Below the pieces are notes generated by a model. The model was not told the origin of the DNA. It saw only the letters and a program-made list of their open reading frames with translations, and ran no database searches. Shown here one piece after another: positions 9,960 through 22,164 of a stretch of 64,000 nucleotides of DNA. A program made the translations under genes and the position numbers. The DNA is from Ampelocalamus luodianensis (lineage: Eukaryota > Streptophyta > Magnoliopsida > Poales > Poaceae). Each line of letters opens with the position of its first letter. The stretch's first letter is position 1. Where the stretch lies: the NCBI GenBank assembly GCA_036346255.1, contig CM070628.1, positions 7,083,840 through 7,147,839 on the forward strand, read 5' to 3'.

Positions 9960-12222
9960 TACCTGTTCAAGAGTAAGAAGTGGCCCCTTGCCAGAGTAAT
10001 AGTCTTCGAGTTTTCGTAGAGAAACTCGGCAGTTGCGAAGGTCATGCCCTTCTTTTTTTGTGAAAAGGACACCACCTGGGTTTGTCGTTCTTTCGATCTT
10101 GGCGCTTACCTTTACCTCGATCAGGATTCTGCTTAGGGTTGCATGGCTCTTTGTCGCTTACGGCCAGGACCTCCTTAGAACCGACAGCTGGAGATTTGTG
10201 TCTCTTTGCCTTGTTCTTGGATTTCTTAGCCTTTTTATCCTTTTTTTACCACTTTCGTCCACCTCCTGAGGGATATTATCTTCACGATCGATAGTGTTGT
10301 TCCACTCGATTGCTTCAGCAGCGGTCGTGTATCTATCGGCCATCTCGAAGAGTTCGGCGACAGTGGTGGGAGGATGTAAAGCAATGTCCTCTGTTATTCT
10401 CCTGCTGCGGACTCCCTTCTTGAAAGCCCTGATCATGCATTTAATCGAAACTTCGAATAGAATTTCAACTCGATCAAGCGCTGATGAATTGACACGAGTT
10501 TCATGATCGCTCGCCTTATCCGTGCAGTCGCCCTCCTTTCCAGGGCGGTTGTAGGTGCTTTGGAAGTTTGCCAGCAAAAGGTCGCAGAGGTGCTTCCACG
10601 AGTAGATAGATTCGAACGGCTGGTTTAAAAGCCATGATTGAGCCGATCCTTCGAGCACAGTCAGGAGGTAATTCACCATTACGTGCTCTCCTCTTCCTGC
10701 TGCTCGGATAGCGGTTGTGTAGATCTGGAGGAATTCAATGGGATTCTGGGTTTCATCGAATTTCTCCATGTTCGCTGGTCGAAAACAAGGTGGCCAGCGA
10801 ACTGCTCGAAGATCGGGTGAAAACACCCGACATCCTGAGATAACTTCTTGCCTCCTTTGCAGAAAAGAAGGGCTGACGTCACCGGGTGATCGTACTCAAC
10901 GATACCCAATCACGGGTGGGCTGGACCTATGATAGGCCTTAGTTTTACGAGGAAAATACTCCTCGTATTCCATTTGCTGTCGCTCATTTCTTCCCTGAAG
11001 TGGTGAAAGATTGCCTCTCCTGCGGGCTTGTCGATCTCCAGATGTCCAACGAGCCTTCCTCAAATCGGGAGAGCGACGTGAGCGAGGATCATGTCGTCTC
11101 CCATGTGACGAGTTATCCGAACGGCTGGCAGAAGATGGAGTCGTACTGCTACGACTTCCAGGTTGATGTTGATGAGGCCGCTCGAGTCTTGCCATGGTGT
11201 TTCGAAGCCTTTGTGCGATCTCTTCTGCAAAGATATCGTACCCCGGTGCTCGAGTGAGCTCTTGGGTCGGATTTTCAAGCAAGTCGTTGATGTGTTGAAG
11301 CTGCTCAGCTTTCTCCGACTGGAAATAAGCGTGACCGGGGAGATTTTTCTGAGCCACTATTTTTCTTCGTCGAGTTGTCTTAGAATCGCCTATATCAGAC
11401 CCTTGAGTTGGTTTTAATGAAGTGCAAGAATGTTGAGGATTTCCCGCACGTTCATTAAAGTGTTCATCTCGTTCGCCAGCGGTGGTGCCCTTGCCATTGC
11501 CACGAGGGGACGTAGTGCGTGCCCGTCGAGGAGCATCGTCAATCCTGCCTCTGAGAGAACGATCCTTATCAGAGGGAATGAAGAAGACCTTCCGTTGATG
11601 ACCTCCACTTGCGCTCGAGGCCTCCTCGATTGAGGAGTAGTCGAGTGACACCATCTGGCGACTTGGAGTAAACCCCTTCAAGTAGGGGAACTCCGGGTTA
11701 TAACCGTCTTCGTCTGCAGGTGTGTCCTGCGATGGGATGGTCGAGTTTGGAGGAAAAGCGTGCTCGATCCTCTTCTCTGCGGAATTATCTGAAGAAAGAG
11801 GACCATCAGATGCCGATGGAGCTCCGGGATGATGGCTTCCAGAACTTGTCTTGCCAAGTCGTACTGCCTTAGGGGGACTCGAACACTTGGAGAAAAAAAC
11901 TCTCGTCGTGTTGCGAATCTGTCCTAGGGCAGTCCTGTTTGTGGTCTTGTTGACCCTTGCCCCCTAAGGAAGCTGGTTCCTCAGCTGGGTGTATTGTTGT
12001 GGGGGATGAGGATCCCTCCTGAACTCCGGCGGTGATGCGGTCTCCGAGATCTGATAGAAGATCTCTAGAGGCGACAATACCGTCAGATGATTCGATACTC
12101 GGCTCGTAGTCGAAGCCGGCATCCATGTTGATGTCTGCGTAATCGGCCAAGTCGAACCAATTCTCCTCGTTCCATTCTCCTGCCATGGTAGCATCAAAGA
12201 GAAAAGAATGAACTGTTGACAA
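9960..12222 (-). pseudogene. Tat gag region, several frame breaks
   Basis: Minus strand from 12222. The first 117 codons are acidic and end in a stop at 11869. A charged low-complexity stretch follows (11681-10896), rich in Arg/Ser/His. The retrotransposon Gag fold is at 10826-10158, with NPIEFLQIYTTAIRAAG, SAQSWLLNQP, and RSRRITEDIALHPPTTVAEL. A zinc-knuckle-like WCPFHK...EGHDLRNC lies near 10075-10035, in a shifted frame. The Gag would form the particle and bind RNA. Breaks at 11869, about 10890 and about 10155 make this a pseudogene. Confidence 0.85.
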
Positions 12223-12239
12223 GGAATTACCAGAAGATC

Positions 12240-12257
12240 CCCATGGTCGGCGCCAAC
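12240..12257 (-). other. Primer binding site of the Tat element
   Basis: Directly inside the 5' LTR the minus strand reads TTGGCGCCGACCATGGGG. TGGCGCC at this place matches the start of sites complementary to tRNA-Asp-type 3' ends found in several plant gypsy elements; the later bases diverge. This fixes the element orientation as minus. Confidence 0.75.
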
Positions 12258-13009
12258 TGTCGATGTTTTAGAACCAATCTTACGTAAAGATTATTTGATT
12301 CGGGGGTCTCCACGATTGATCACGTAGACAACGGAGACATGGGAATTTTTATACAGGTTCGGGCCTTCTCCAGCGAGAATAACAACCCTAATCCTGTGTG
12401 TGCTGTATTTGGTATCCTGGTTACAAACTTGTGCCCTTTTTCCTCTCAAAAAGCCTCTCCTCATTACCTCTAAAAGATGCCTATTTATAGTATGTTGTGG
12501 AGGCGGTTGTCGTTCCAGGTCAAGAGGCGCTCATTATTACGCAATAATGAGAGTAATTATCGGAGTAGTAACCTCCCCACATTGCCTGACGGTTATCAAT
12601 TAGAGATAATGGTGAGTTATCTGTAGTTATTCCAGGTATAACTACATATCTTGACTACTCAGATCTCACAATTAATAGGGCCTACTGGCAAGTGGACCTA
12701 GTTATCTGTGGAAAAGTCGTGGCAGGACTGGTCGTAGCAGGACTTACGACCAGGGGGTAGTCATAGAAAAGCTTACGATTGGATACTGGTCGTAGAAAGA
12801 CTTACAACCGGAGGTAATCGTAGAAGAACTTACGATTACGTAGTAGTCGTAGAAATACTTACGACTATGGGGGTGGTCGTAGAAGGACTTACGACCACCT
12901 GGCTAACTTCTCCCTTACAACAGTAAGGGGTATACCGTGTGACGTCATATTTACCTATATTATACGTTTATGGATAAATAATAAAATGAGGATTATCAGA
13001 TCCTCGTCA
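12258..13009 (-). repeat. 5' LTR of the Tat element (752 bp)
   Basis: It matches 121-884 and is flanked on the outer side by AGAAT (13010-13014). As the 5' LTR in minus orientation it supplies the promoter for gag-pol. The hairpin array (about 12715-12900) lies upstream of its TATA box. Confidence 0.93.
12482..12489 (-). promoter_or_regulatory. LTR TATA box of the Tat element
   Basis: The minus strand reads CTATAAATAGGCATC, an unusually good plant TATA box, within the 5' LTR. The 3' LTR has the same at 357-364. Transcription would start about 30 bases on, toward lower coordinates. Confidence 0.65.
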
Positions 13010-13014
13010 AGAAT

Positions 13015-14388
13015 CAAATACAACATCATTTAAATATAATCTTATAGTACAAGGTTGCATAAGAGGGCCGATCAGCCAAATCTAAACAAACACAAATAAA
13101 TTCCAGCGGAAGATAAACTTAGAAATAAAAGAGAAAAAGCCGAGTTGGTATGCCCAAACCCACAAGCAACCAATTGGAGTTAAAGCCATTGCACCCGTCG
13201 TTCTCACCTGAACAAATGGACAATACGTTAAAGTACAAAGTTGTACTCGTGAGTCTTTCAAAAAAAATAATAAAGATACATGTAAGTATCAAAGGAAGGC
13301 TACTACACTAGTCAATTTTTGGCATATAGCAAGTTTTTCATTTAGATAAATGATATATATTCAATTTTCCATTTGTAAATCATTTTAGAAATATTATATA
13401 ATAGTAGGTACTCCAATTCATAATAAAAAAATCAGTAGATACTCCAATTATAACAACATACGAAATTTCCATTCGTGACATATATCAATTCTCAAACATA
13501 TCAACACGCGAACTTCTCGTTCATGACAACATACAAGATCTGAACAAACCAGCACAATGACATAACATTTCCAACCATAACCCAAACCCAATTTCCCATA
13601 AGCTAACTGTGCATGCTTTCCCACAGGTGATGTCTATGATCGGGGACACGACTATTCGAATAGATTTAGTTCTCTACAGAGTTGTACAGCTTTACCCAAA
13701 TGATATGAATACCTCGTACTGTCGCCATGCACTCTTCCGTAGGAGTGTGACTGAGATACCATAATGAGGCCATTACAATGTCATGCCCTAACTATCAAAC
13801 CACCCGAGGAAACAACACCATGGCCGAAAGTCGCTTATCGTCACTATGGGTGCACCCATTGTGTAAGTAAATCCCTTGCGCACAAGAGACCCATAAGGGC
13901 AAATAAGGTGAAACTTAACATGCCCCTACTAGATTGACAAGAGAACAATTAAACAATAACAATTGTCAATCTATTTGTGTTTTGATAACTAACACATAAC
14001 AAATTATTAAGCTAAGCCTTCGCCATTATCCCAGCGTGTGATTGCACGTAAGACTTGGTTCATCACACCACATATCGGTCTGTAAGCACCCAGACAGGGC
14101 TACACGAATCCAGGACAACCTCCCTTCATCACCCTATCACCCATCCAAGTCCAACACACAACAAACACTATCCAACAAGTTCACAATAACCAGATTCGAA
14201 GATCTGAACATATTCCTAAATTTCAACATAATTCAATCTATATAATCCTCAAATTTCATCAAGATTCGATTCAATCCACCGACCGATGGACTAGCTCCAT
14301 CAACCACTTTCGGCTACAACTACAAGCGTGACTAAGCATCGATCTATCCCACAACAGAAAAATTCCCATACATGCATGCATGCATGCA

Positions 14389-14421
<33 letters not shown>

Positions 14422-17400
14422 CCTAGGCATCAACTGAACATGGGATTATCAACATTCAAGAAAGGCAATACAACAATTAGAAAATTAACTACTTCTACCC
14501 ATGAACATACTTTTCAAAATAACATGCAATGGTGAGATTAAAATGCACATAAAACTTGTAAAATCAGTAGGAACAACATGATCAAGAGGGGGGGTGCTCA
14601 CACCTTTGCTGTACCACTTATTCAACCTCAGGTTACACTCATGAATACGTTTGTATCGTCGAGAAACCCAACAAAGACCAATATTGCAATAAATGCCAAT
14701 AAAGCTGAAAATTCAAAACATTCAAAATTACAAGAAATTCACACAGTAGGTAGAGTAATATTTTATGTGAATTAAGTGAAATTTTTAGTTCAATTGGAGC
14801 TCATATGAATTTTCTAGGAATTTATCAAGGTTTAAGTCCTTAATGTATAATTAATTTAATTAGCAAATTTCTATGTAACAGAAACATAACTCAAACCTAT
14901 TACAATTTAAATCACTTTAAAAATGAAAGCCGACAAAATTGGTTTCATACAATTTGGAGTTCAGAAACATTTCATATGAAATTTTCAAGGTTAAAAGCAT
15001 TTTCTAGTGTATAAATAAATGGGTTTTGGATCAAACTCCAAAAACTATATTTTCTGTGATAGTGACAAGGTTGGAACGTAGTTTAAAATGTATTTCATTT
15101 AAAATGAAAAATAACAAAACTGTTTTCACTTATTTTGGAATGAAGATGAATTAGTTATGCATTTTTGAAGTTAATTGAATTTTCTGTGCAAGTTTAAATC
15201 GTTTCTGATTTCTAAAAGGATTAAATATTTTTCTCACTCACCTACAGCTAGCCACAGAGGATGACGAGTGGGACCAGGGTCAAGGGTTTGACCCAGTCAA
15301 TATTGACTTGGTCTCGGCCGAAACAATGCTGAAGGCGTATTCCAATGAATACGTCTTCTAAACATGAAAACATAAACTCCTTCTAAGTATACTAAGAATA
15401 CCTGTTTCCTTAAGAGAATACACATTTCACGAACTACACATCCACTTAACCGGCCATGAGGCCCACATGTGATAGCCTTCTAAAATCAATCGTTACTTAA
15501 CCTAATCAAACATTAGCTTAAACTAATCAGGATTTCTCCTAATCTAACTGCTACAGGGTTTTGTCGGACATGCCCGACAACAGAGAAGAGGGCGAGGCCG
15601 TGACCTCACCGCGCTCGCCGCCGACGAGGGGAGGCCAGAGGGTGCACGGACCATAGCAAAATGGAAAGACAATAGCCAGGGCTACCTTCCAGTGCTGTCT
15701 TTGCCAGCGGAGGGGCACAGTGGCGTACTGGCGGTGGAGTTGAGCGGAGGAGGTCCGGTGCGGGTGCAAAGAACACCCGATGTAGAGGCTCCTCCAAGAC
15801 AAGCTGGCACTGGGTCTGCTCCTCTGGGGTTCATGCGACACTGAAAACGAGACACAGGGGCCAAGGGCCTTCGTCTCCCGCTCCGACGGCACTAGAATGC
15901 GGCGGCGACAACACTTGCATGGTGGTAGTTCCAGGTTAAGCCATGAGCTTCAACAAAAAGAGGTGGAAAAAGGCTCAGGGGATCCTTGTGAGGTTCACCG
16001 TGCACTAGAATGCGGTGGGGAGAAACTGGGGTGGTCCGGCGACGCGAGCCGGCAGTGGCGTGGTGGAGGTCACCGTGGCGGGGACGTTCTGGGGACAAAG
16101 AAAGGAAATGAGAGGTGGGAACAACACCAGGGGATCCACGAGATGGTTCCAGAGGGTGGAATTCAAGGGGGACTCACCGTGCTGGCGTTGGGGAAGAAAA
16201 TGGGGGTTTTTTGGCCTAAAAGGGGAGGCTTCGAAATCTGGATGCTCCTGTAATTAAAAGTCAAAATTGAATAAGGAGGAGACAACCCTATACTCCAGAA
16301 CATGAACTGACGCGCTTAGGGATGGATGATACTCACCGGTGATGCCAAAGACGCGGTGGAGCTCCATAGCCTGCGCACTGATGACAAGAAGGGCACGTCG
16401 ATGTTCCAGGGCGCTACACACAAAACCGAGGTCTGGCATTAGCCAAGATAGATACGACATGGCAAAAAGAAGGATAGGGACTTGGTTGCGCTAACTTTAC
16501 CGAAGAATGGAGCAAATGCGAGCTCCTCCTTCCTCAGCCCCGAGAGGAAGGATGAGGAGAATTGGGGGTGAAGGAGGGGTATTATCAACGGCCGAGGACG
16601 GAAATGGAAACAGCGTGAGAAGGCGGAGCCCTAGGACTGGTCGTGAAGGGCGGTGGGGGCAATGGCATGGACGGAGCAGCGCAGCATGCCTCGGACGCGT
16701 GGAGCTCGTGCCCTGAGCGCTCCTACCCGAGGTTGAAGATGGGTTGACAGCGCGGGCCCACCTCATCAGTGGCTCAGCGAAAAGGTGTAGTGTGCTGAGC
16801 TGGTTAGGTCGAACCAAGTCGAGTTGGGCTCGATCGGTGACGGGTTTGAGTTGGGGTCGGGTGCGGAAGAGTGCCTTGCTCGGGTCCGGGTGCTTTTAGG
16901 TGGTTCGGTCGAGTCTAGTCGCTACTATTTGGGTCTAAGTCGGGGTTAATTCTAAGCCCGAGGAACAATGCTCAAGTTGACTGGTTTTGATTTAAATTGA
17001 TCCTACTTTGACTAGAGGTTTAAAAATAGAAATAAATTTCTAAAAATCCTGAAATAAATCAGGAGGTTTCGGATGTCCTAGTACTCAAATAAATCTTAAA
17101 CCTCACTGTCCAAGATTTAAATTATAAAGTTTAAATTCAAACCTAGAATATGTTATTGAGATGAGTTTGAAATTTTCTATGGGTCGAATTGAGTTCCAAA
17201 AATTTGGTAAAAATTATATTTATTCATGATAAATATTATAGTATTTAAATAAATTATTTTTAGACAATGATCATAAGTTTTTATTTCTGTTTTCTTTTGG
17301 AGTTAGAGTTTGAAGTGTAGATTTGATCTTTGATTTAGATTTTTCTAAGTGCAATAAAATATGCAAATGCTTCAAAAATAATATGCATGCTGATGATATG

Positions 17401-17437
17401 CATACTAATTATCATTAATTAACTTGAGGATGTTACA
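13015..17437 (-). mobile_element. Long LTR copy A (right part), minus strand
   Basis: It ends at 17437 with GGATGTTACA, so the minus strand starts TGTAACATCC, like solo LTR C (TGTAACATCC) and LTR B (TGTCACATCC). It shares with them an AT-rich outer part, a GC-rich gene-like middle (about 15560-16900) and a GTACAAAG...GTACTC motif (13235-13248). Potential splice donors on the minus strand lie near 16490 and 16333. With the 120 bases at the window start it is at least 4.5 kb. Whether it is a solo LTR or has internal sequence off the left edge cannot be seen. No TE protein domain is visible, and the ORFs in the GC-rich part look accidental. Confidence 0.7.
14370..14420. repeat. (CATG)n(CATA)n microsatellite
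   Basis: About four CATG units followed by some ten CATA units, ending in CATATAT. A simple repeat inside LTR copy A. Confidence 0.95.
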
Positions 17438-17702
17438 TCCGCGACCTCGACAACGAGATATGCGTCTTCAAGGTGCGTGCCCTCCACCAAACCGTAGCTA
17501 GGTTCACACCCCCATCTCTCGCTTCGCGATCTCCGTCTGCCGTTGCAGTTTAGGGTTGTTCTTATTTGGGGTTTTTTATGGGGTGCGCACGATGAGCTGC
17601 AGCGGACGAACATGGAGCTGGAGTCCTTCAAGGACAAGATCAAGGAGAACCAGGAGAGGATCAAGCTCAACAAGCAGCTGCCTTATCTCGTCGGCAACAT
17701 CG
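17438..17702 (+). pseudogene. RPT5: Two-exon fragment of 26S proteasome ATPase RPT5
   Basis: The first piece (17438-17472) reads RDLDNEICVFK and ends at a GTGCGT donor. The second (17591-17702) reads DELQRTNMELESFKDKIKEN and on through KLNKQLPYLVGNI, ending ATCG/GTGAGG with the codon split expected for RPT5 (26S regulatory subunit 6A, the N-terminal coiled coil before the OB and AAA domains). The acceptor before exon 2 reads GCAC instead of the usual CAG, so splicing at the normal site is probably lost. No further RPT5 exon, and hence no Walker A or B motif, follows within the next 3 kb. The 5' side is cut by long LTR copy A exactly at the exon sequence. It is either a gene broken by the LTR or an already partial copy. 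Confidence 0.85.
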
Positions 17703-20590
17703 GTGAGGTTCGTGCGTCACCCGACCGGGCCACTGGGGGAATTTTATGGTTACAAGTTTAGTTTTTCCCCGTATGTGGACGCCAATTTTGGATGTGGATG
17801 TGGGAAATATGAGTTGTTTTATCAGCTTCATCGATTCTGCATGCTAGCTTAGTAAATTAGATAGTATCGACAAAATCTGTATAAAATGAGAACGTGTCTG
17901 ATAGAACATGCGAGCGATGTTGTCTACTATTCTACATGTTTTTTTTCGTTTCTAAAAATCGGAGTACTTCTGAAGATGTGATGCAACACATTGTTTCTTA
18001 TGCTGGATACATCTTTTCATACCTCCTGCAGTATATGTCCGTCTCCAAAATTTAGTGTTCAGTATGGTGAGGATTTTACCAATAATCTATACCTGTAACA
18101 CGCTACATAGTTCAACACACTGTACACTGCTATACAAACAACCTTTCTCTAAACTTCCATATTTATATTATGTAATTTACTGTTAGATCCGTCGTCACTC
18201 ACCCCTGCACGCGCGAGTTTCTAGTAACTAAAAAGAAGGTCGAGCAACTAAAAGTATAGAACCAAATAACCAATCCAGGCTAGCACTAGTGTTGCTAACT
18301 TGTTATGATGCAATAAGAATGGGTGTGTTGCTACAACAAGAACTAGCCTTCGGCCACACATACCTAGCAACGGAAAATAAAAGCGCTGCAGACGGAGCAT
18401 CAACCCCCCCCTCCCCCGGGGTCTAAGTCAAGCATAAACAAGTCTTGATGTGGTCTCTATAACTTCCCCTGTTTCTGGTTCATTCTTCAAATATTGCCCT
18501 ATATCCCCCGCCGTTTTCATTCAACCAAACCAGGCCCTGCCGCCGTCGCCCCCCAATAGGCCATTACCTCCACAGCCACTGACGGTCAGGTCGTCCACCG
18601 TAGAACTAGTCACTGCCGAGTCCAGTATCTCTACAACATCTACCTCCCCATCAGATTGATGTTTTTTGTTCTGCCTATCTCGACACTGCCAGTCCAGATC
18701 CAATGCGATCTGAGCCAAGCCTCAGTCCTAACTTCGACGACCTCAATACCAAGCTCTACATGGTCTATGGCCACAGACTGGTCGCCCCAGAGACACAGCA
18801 GCACCGTCGTCGGTTACTTGTGCGCCTGTTTGTGCCGCCCTTGAATCGTTGTCCTTCACCGCAATATCACCTGCTTCCCGTAAGTTCCCTAATCCCTAAT
18901 TTGCCTTAATTCTCGAATCACTAATCCATTAGTTTGATTCGTTCTTTAATTTCTCTCAATTTTATTTCTTCTTTAGGTAACTATGGATCCTCTCAGTCAA
19001 TTTGTATGTGACTCCGGTGAAAAATTCCAGTCTAGGATCATTTCCCCGTGCTTGGCAACCCCAATCCCAACTGGTGATTCCGAACGACACAATTGTAGTA
19101 AATAACTCTCTCGTTGTTGTCAAGATGTTGGGTGAAATTTATGCGCTGTAAATCAGTGATTTTGTGGTTAAGTTAATACGGTGAGCTCATGGTGATGTGG
19201 ATTAGTGGTAATCTAGTAGATGACTACATGTTTATTAATTGTAAGATCCTGTGAGCGCCAAAGTTACTACGCACTGCTGCTTGTGATTTACAGTTCTGGA
19301 CAAGAACTCCGTAAGGATTTGTGCACTCCAGTAGTTTGTTAAATTGCGTTAGAGAGAGGGAGCGGGAGATAGGCACACCATATGGCTGTTAAAATGCTTG
19401 AGAGAGAGCTGAGAGGATTTATTTCACATGAGTACCTTTTTCCCAATAAACCATTACCATGTGCATGGTAGAGTGCTTTAAAATTAGTTGTACTGTTGAA
19501 CCAGAATAATCATATGTAAGAGGTAAACTTTCTTTTACTTGCTTGCAGTTTTTGCATGAACGTGTTGTAGGCAAGCCCACTGCCAAACAATATTAGCTAC
19601 TACAGCAGTTGGCATGTGCAATCATGGGAAATCCTACTTGATCAGGTCCATCTGTATGGTTTGGAGCATTCCTCATGTGATTTTGAGATATTTGAAGTGA
19701 CAGATTCTTTTTTGTGTGCAGAAGCTGACATTGACAATTTACTCTAGATTTTTTGCAATTGCAATGGCAGATTTTCACTTTTCACTATAGTTTTGGAAAA
19801 TCGTGTTCAAAACTAGAGTGGTAAGAGGATTATTTGTTGTATAACTTGACTGGTGAATAGTTAACCTGACTATTTGTTGTTACCGATGTGATGCAGGATT
19901 GGTCTAACCAATGTGATTTATTTCAGCATAGCAACACCATCTCAATTCTCTTTTGGTACTGCTAGCAAGGTACACAACCATTACTTGGAGATCTGTTAGC
20001 TCTATAACGTAGTGTTCAAATCACTCATATGTGTGCTACAAGTTATTTCTGTACCAGATTTCTTTATTTATTTTTTGCAGGTTGATCAGTCAAATTCTAG
20101 AACCATTTGATTTGTATACTAGACCATCCTATATTTCCATGCAGATAATGCTCTGCGAGTTTGGTTGATCGAAGGATGAAGAAAAGGATAAATCTTCATG
20201 CAAGAAAAGTTTACTATTTCAGATTTCATGTACAATTTATTTTTGTATGGAATATTGTATTTTATTGAATTCATTATGTACAATCACATTTTGCACCATG
20301 TTATCCTCATTGTACGGAATCCTTTGTCTAATCAATGTAGTCAATGTGTCTTGAGTTCTCATATTGGTGGTGTTTTTGTTTGATGAATGAAAAGATGTAT
20401 TTAGCCTTATGGGCTGTAATTGGTTAAGCTGATCGTGACTTTGAAAAGGATAAGTATTCTACAATGCATACGTGTAAGCATCTTGCTCATTTCAAATACC
20501 AATGCATAGAAACATTGGTGCTAACTAAATATATTTGCTACCTTGCAACGCCTTTTCCCACTTGTTACCAATGCATATATATGTGCAGTA
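17703..20590. other. No recognised gene; RPT5 intron remnant then unassigned repeat-like DNA
   Basis: The first few hundred bases fit an RPT5 intron. From about 18200 the composition changes. A GC-rich patch at 18480-18850 has short ORFs without a recognised domain, then AT-rich DNA follows to 20590. CAACA/TGTTG-type motifs recur at both ends (18280-18370 and 20500-20690). Such repeats occur near CACTA element ends, but no CACTA termini with matching 3-bp duplication were found. Confidence 0.4.
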
Positions 20591-20700
20591 GTAGACTTTG
20601 TAACGGCCTCAATGGCAACACATTGTAAATGTGTTGGTATAGACCCAGCAACGCTTATTCAAAGTTACTGCAACACATATATGTATTGTTAAAGGTAGGT
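20500..20700. repeat. Subterminal-type CAACGC/CAACACAT motifs
   Basis: Within 200 bp there are repeated GCAACGC, GCAACACAT and TGTGTTG motifs in both orientations. This resembles the subterminal repeat zone of plant CACTA elements, but neither an end nor a transposase is visible. The element assignment is tentative. Confidence 0.35.
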
Positions 20701-20864
20701 TTGTTTTGTAGAATTTTTAAAAGCACTTATGCTTTCCATTTTAGATATAATACATGGTTGGGAGTATCTTTTTCGGGAGACATAACGTAAAAGAATTACC
20801 TGAGTTGATAGATATCCCTGAGCGGGTTCCACAATATAGTACAACAATCGCAGATCGACACTTA

Positions 20865-21009
<145 letters not shown>

Positions 21010-21128
21010 GGAGATTGAGGTGTAGTGTTGGAATCACTAATAAAGAATATTAGCTTATATATTTGTATAGCATTCCAAATTAATATATTTCAAACGAGAC
21101 CTTATGGTATCTTAAGTTCTTTTTGTTA

Positions 21129-21362
21129 CTCCCTCTGTTTTTTCTTGAAGTTTTTTACCTTTACTATCTCCGAGATACAACTTTGACCATTACTTTTTAT
21201 AATTTTACATAAATATGCACTAACAATATTATAATATTATGAAAGTATTTTTAACGAAAAATCTAATACTATAATTTTTCATATATCTAAACTAGATAGT
21301 TTTAAACCTATTGGCGATATAGATTCTAGGACGTCAAGTCAAGTGAAAAGGAATGGAGGGAG
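21129..21362. mobile_element. Stowaway-type (Tc1/mariner) MITE, 234 bp
   Basis: The left end reads CTCCCTCTGTTTTTTCTTG, preceded by TA. The right end reads AAAAGGAATGGAGGGAG. These are the classic grass Stowaway inverted repeats. The interior is AT-rich. The right-hand TA duplication is degenerate (TTC follows). Confidence 0.8.
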
Positions 21363-21379
21363 TTCAATAAGAGAAGGAT

Positions 21380-22164
21380 ACTGATACGCTCGTTACGCCT
21401 GATGCGAGTGTATGCATCATACGTAGAATCTGCCGTGTCCATCCCCTGTTTTGGCCCATCGTTTCACGTGACTCAACTCACACCTTCCCCTCCCCTACTT
21501 CCTCCCCCAAATCAACCCAATCTCATTCCCAATTCTCAACCCTAACCTCATCTTCCCCATCCATGCCCCTCTTCCCTTGCATTGCCTCCTTTCCTAACCT
21601 CTCCCTCCCCTCCTAAATCTCTCGCTGACGCCCAACTGCCGTCTTCCTCGGGCCTTGCTGCCCCCCCCCCCCGTTCTCCGTGCAGCTTGACTATGCTACC
21701 CTCGTCCCTACCGTCAAGCTCGATGTCATTAGGCTCCTCACCGCCACCATCAAGCACTCGAGCGGGAGCCAAATGTAGTGGCCGCCGGTGAAGCCACACC
21801 TGTTGGTCATGCTCTCCTCTGCGGGAGCTGTAGCTCGTACTTGTCTACTTAGCACATGAGGGCTGAGATGCCTACCGTGCACTCAAGCACATCGATTCGC
21901 TGCACAAGAGGCCACATGCCCACACCTAGCTTGATGTTGCAATAGGTGGGTTTAGATTCTGGGATTATTCTTTTCAAAATGTTGCAGTAATTCTTTCCAA
22001 TTGTTGCAATTGTTTGTAGTCATATTTCGATTGTTGCAACATCCGTTGATTTTTTGTGTAGTTCTGGTGATTTGTTGCATCGGAGTTCTCTTTTTGTTGC
22101 AGCACTTGGGTGTGTTTCTCTAACATCTCCATTTTTGGGTCCATTAACCTTTTCATAACTTCCC
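21380..22164. mobile_element. Left part of an unclassified element with TTGTTGCA motifs
   Basis: GC-rich sequence (21480-21900) is followed by a zone with six or so TGTTGCA copies (21975-22110). A similar zone of TTGTTGC(A/G) copies is at about 26240-26330. The two may be ends of one non-autonomous DNA element split by the LTR-like segment between them. Ends and duplications were not resolved. The ORFs in the GC-rich part have no recognised domain. Confidence 0.35.

Larger units (their letters stand above)
121..13009 (-). mobile_element. Complete Ty3/gypsy retrotransposon, Tat clade, minus strand
   Basis: A full-length LTR element of 12.9 kb with two LTRs (121-884 and 12258-13009), both TG...CA on the minus strand, flanked by an exact 5-bp duplication AGAAT (116-120 and 13010-13014). 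A primer binding site and a purine tract sit at the expected inner LTR edges. Domains in minus-strand order are gag, protease, reverse transcriptase, RNase H, a second archaeal-type RNase H, and integrase. The second RNase H and the long pol-to-3'-LTR region with an opposite-strand gene are hallmarks of the Tat clade. The LTRs are still alike, with one short indel near 290-310 and scattered substitutions, so insertion is fairly recent. The frames nevertheless carry several stops and shifts, so the copy is not autonomous. It is nested inside long LTR copy A. Confidence 0.93.

Noticed and set aside
15551..16817. Several 60-118-codon ORFs in LTR copy A
   Set aside because: Same compositional effect. 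They fall in the GC-rich middle of the long LTR and no family was recognised.
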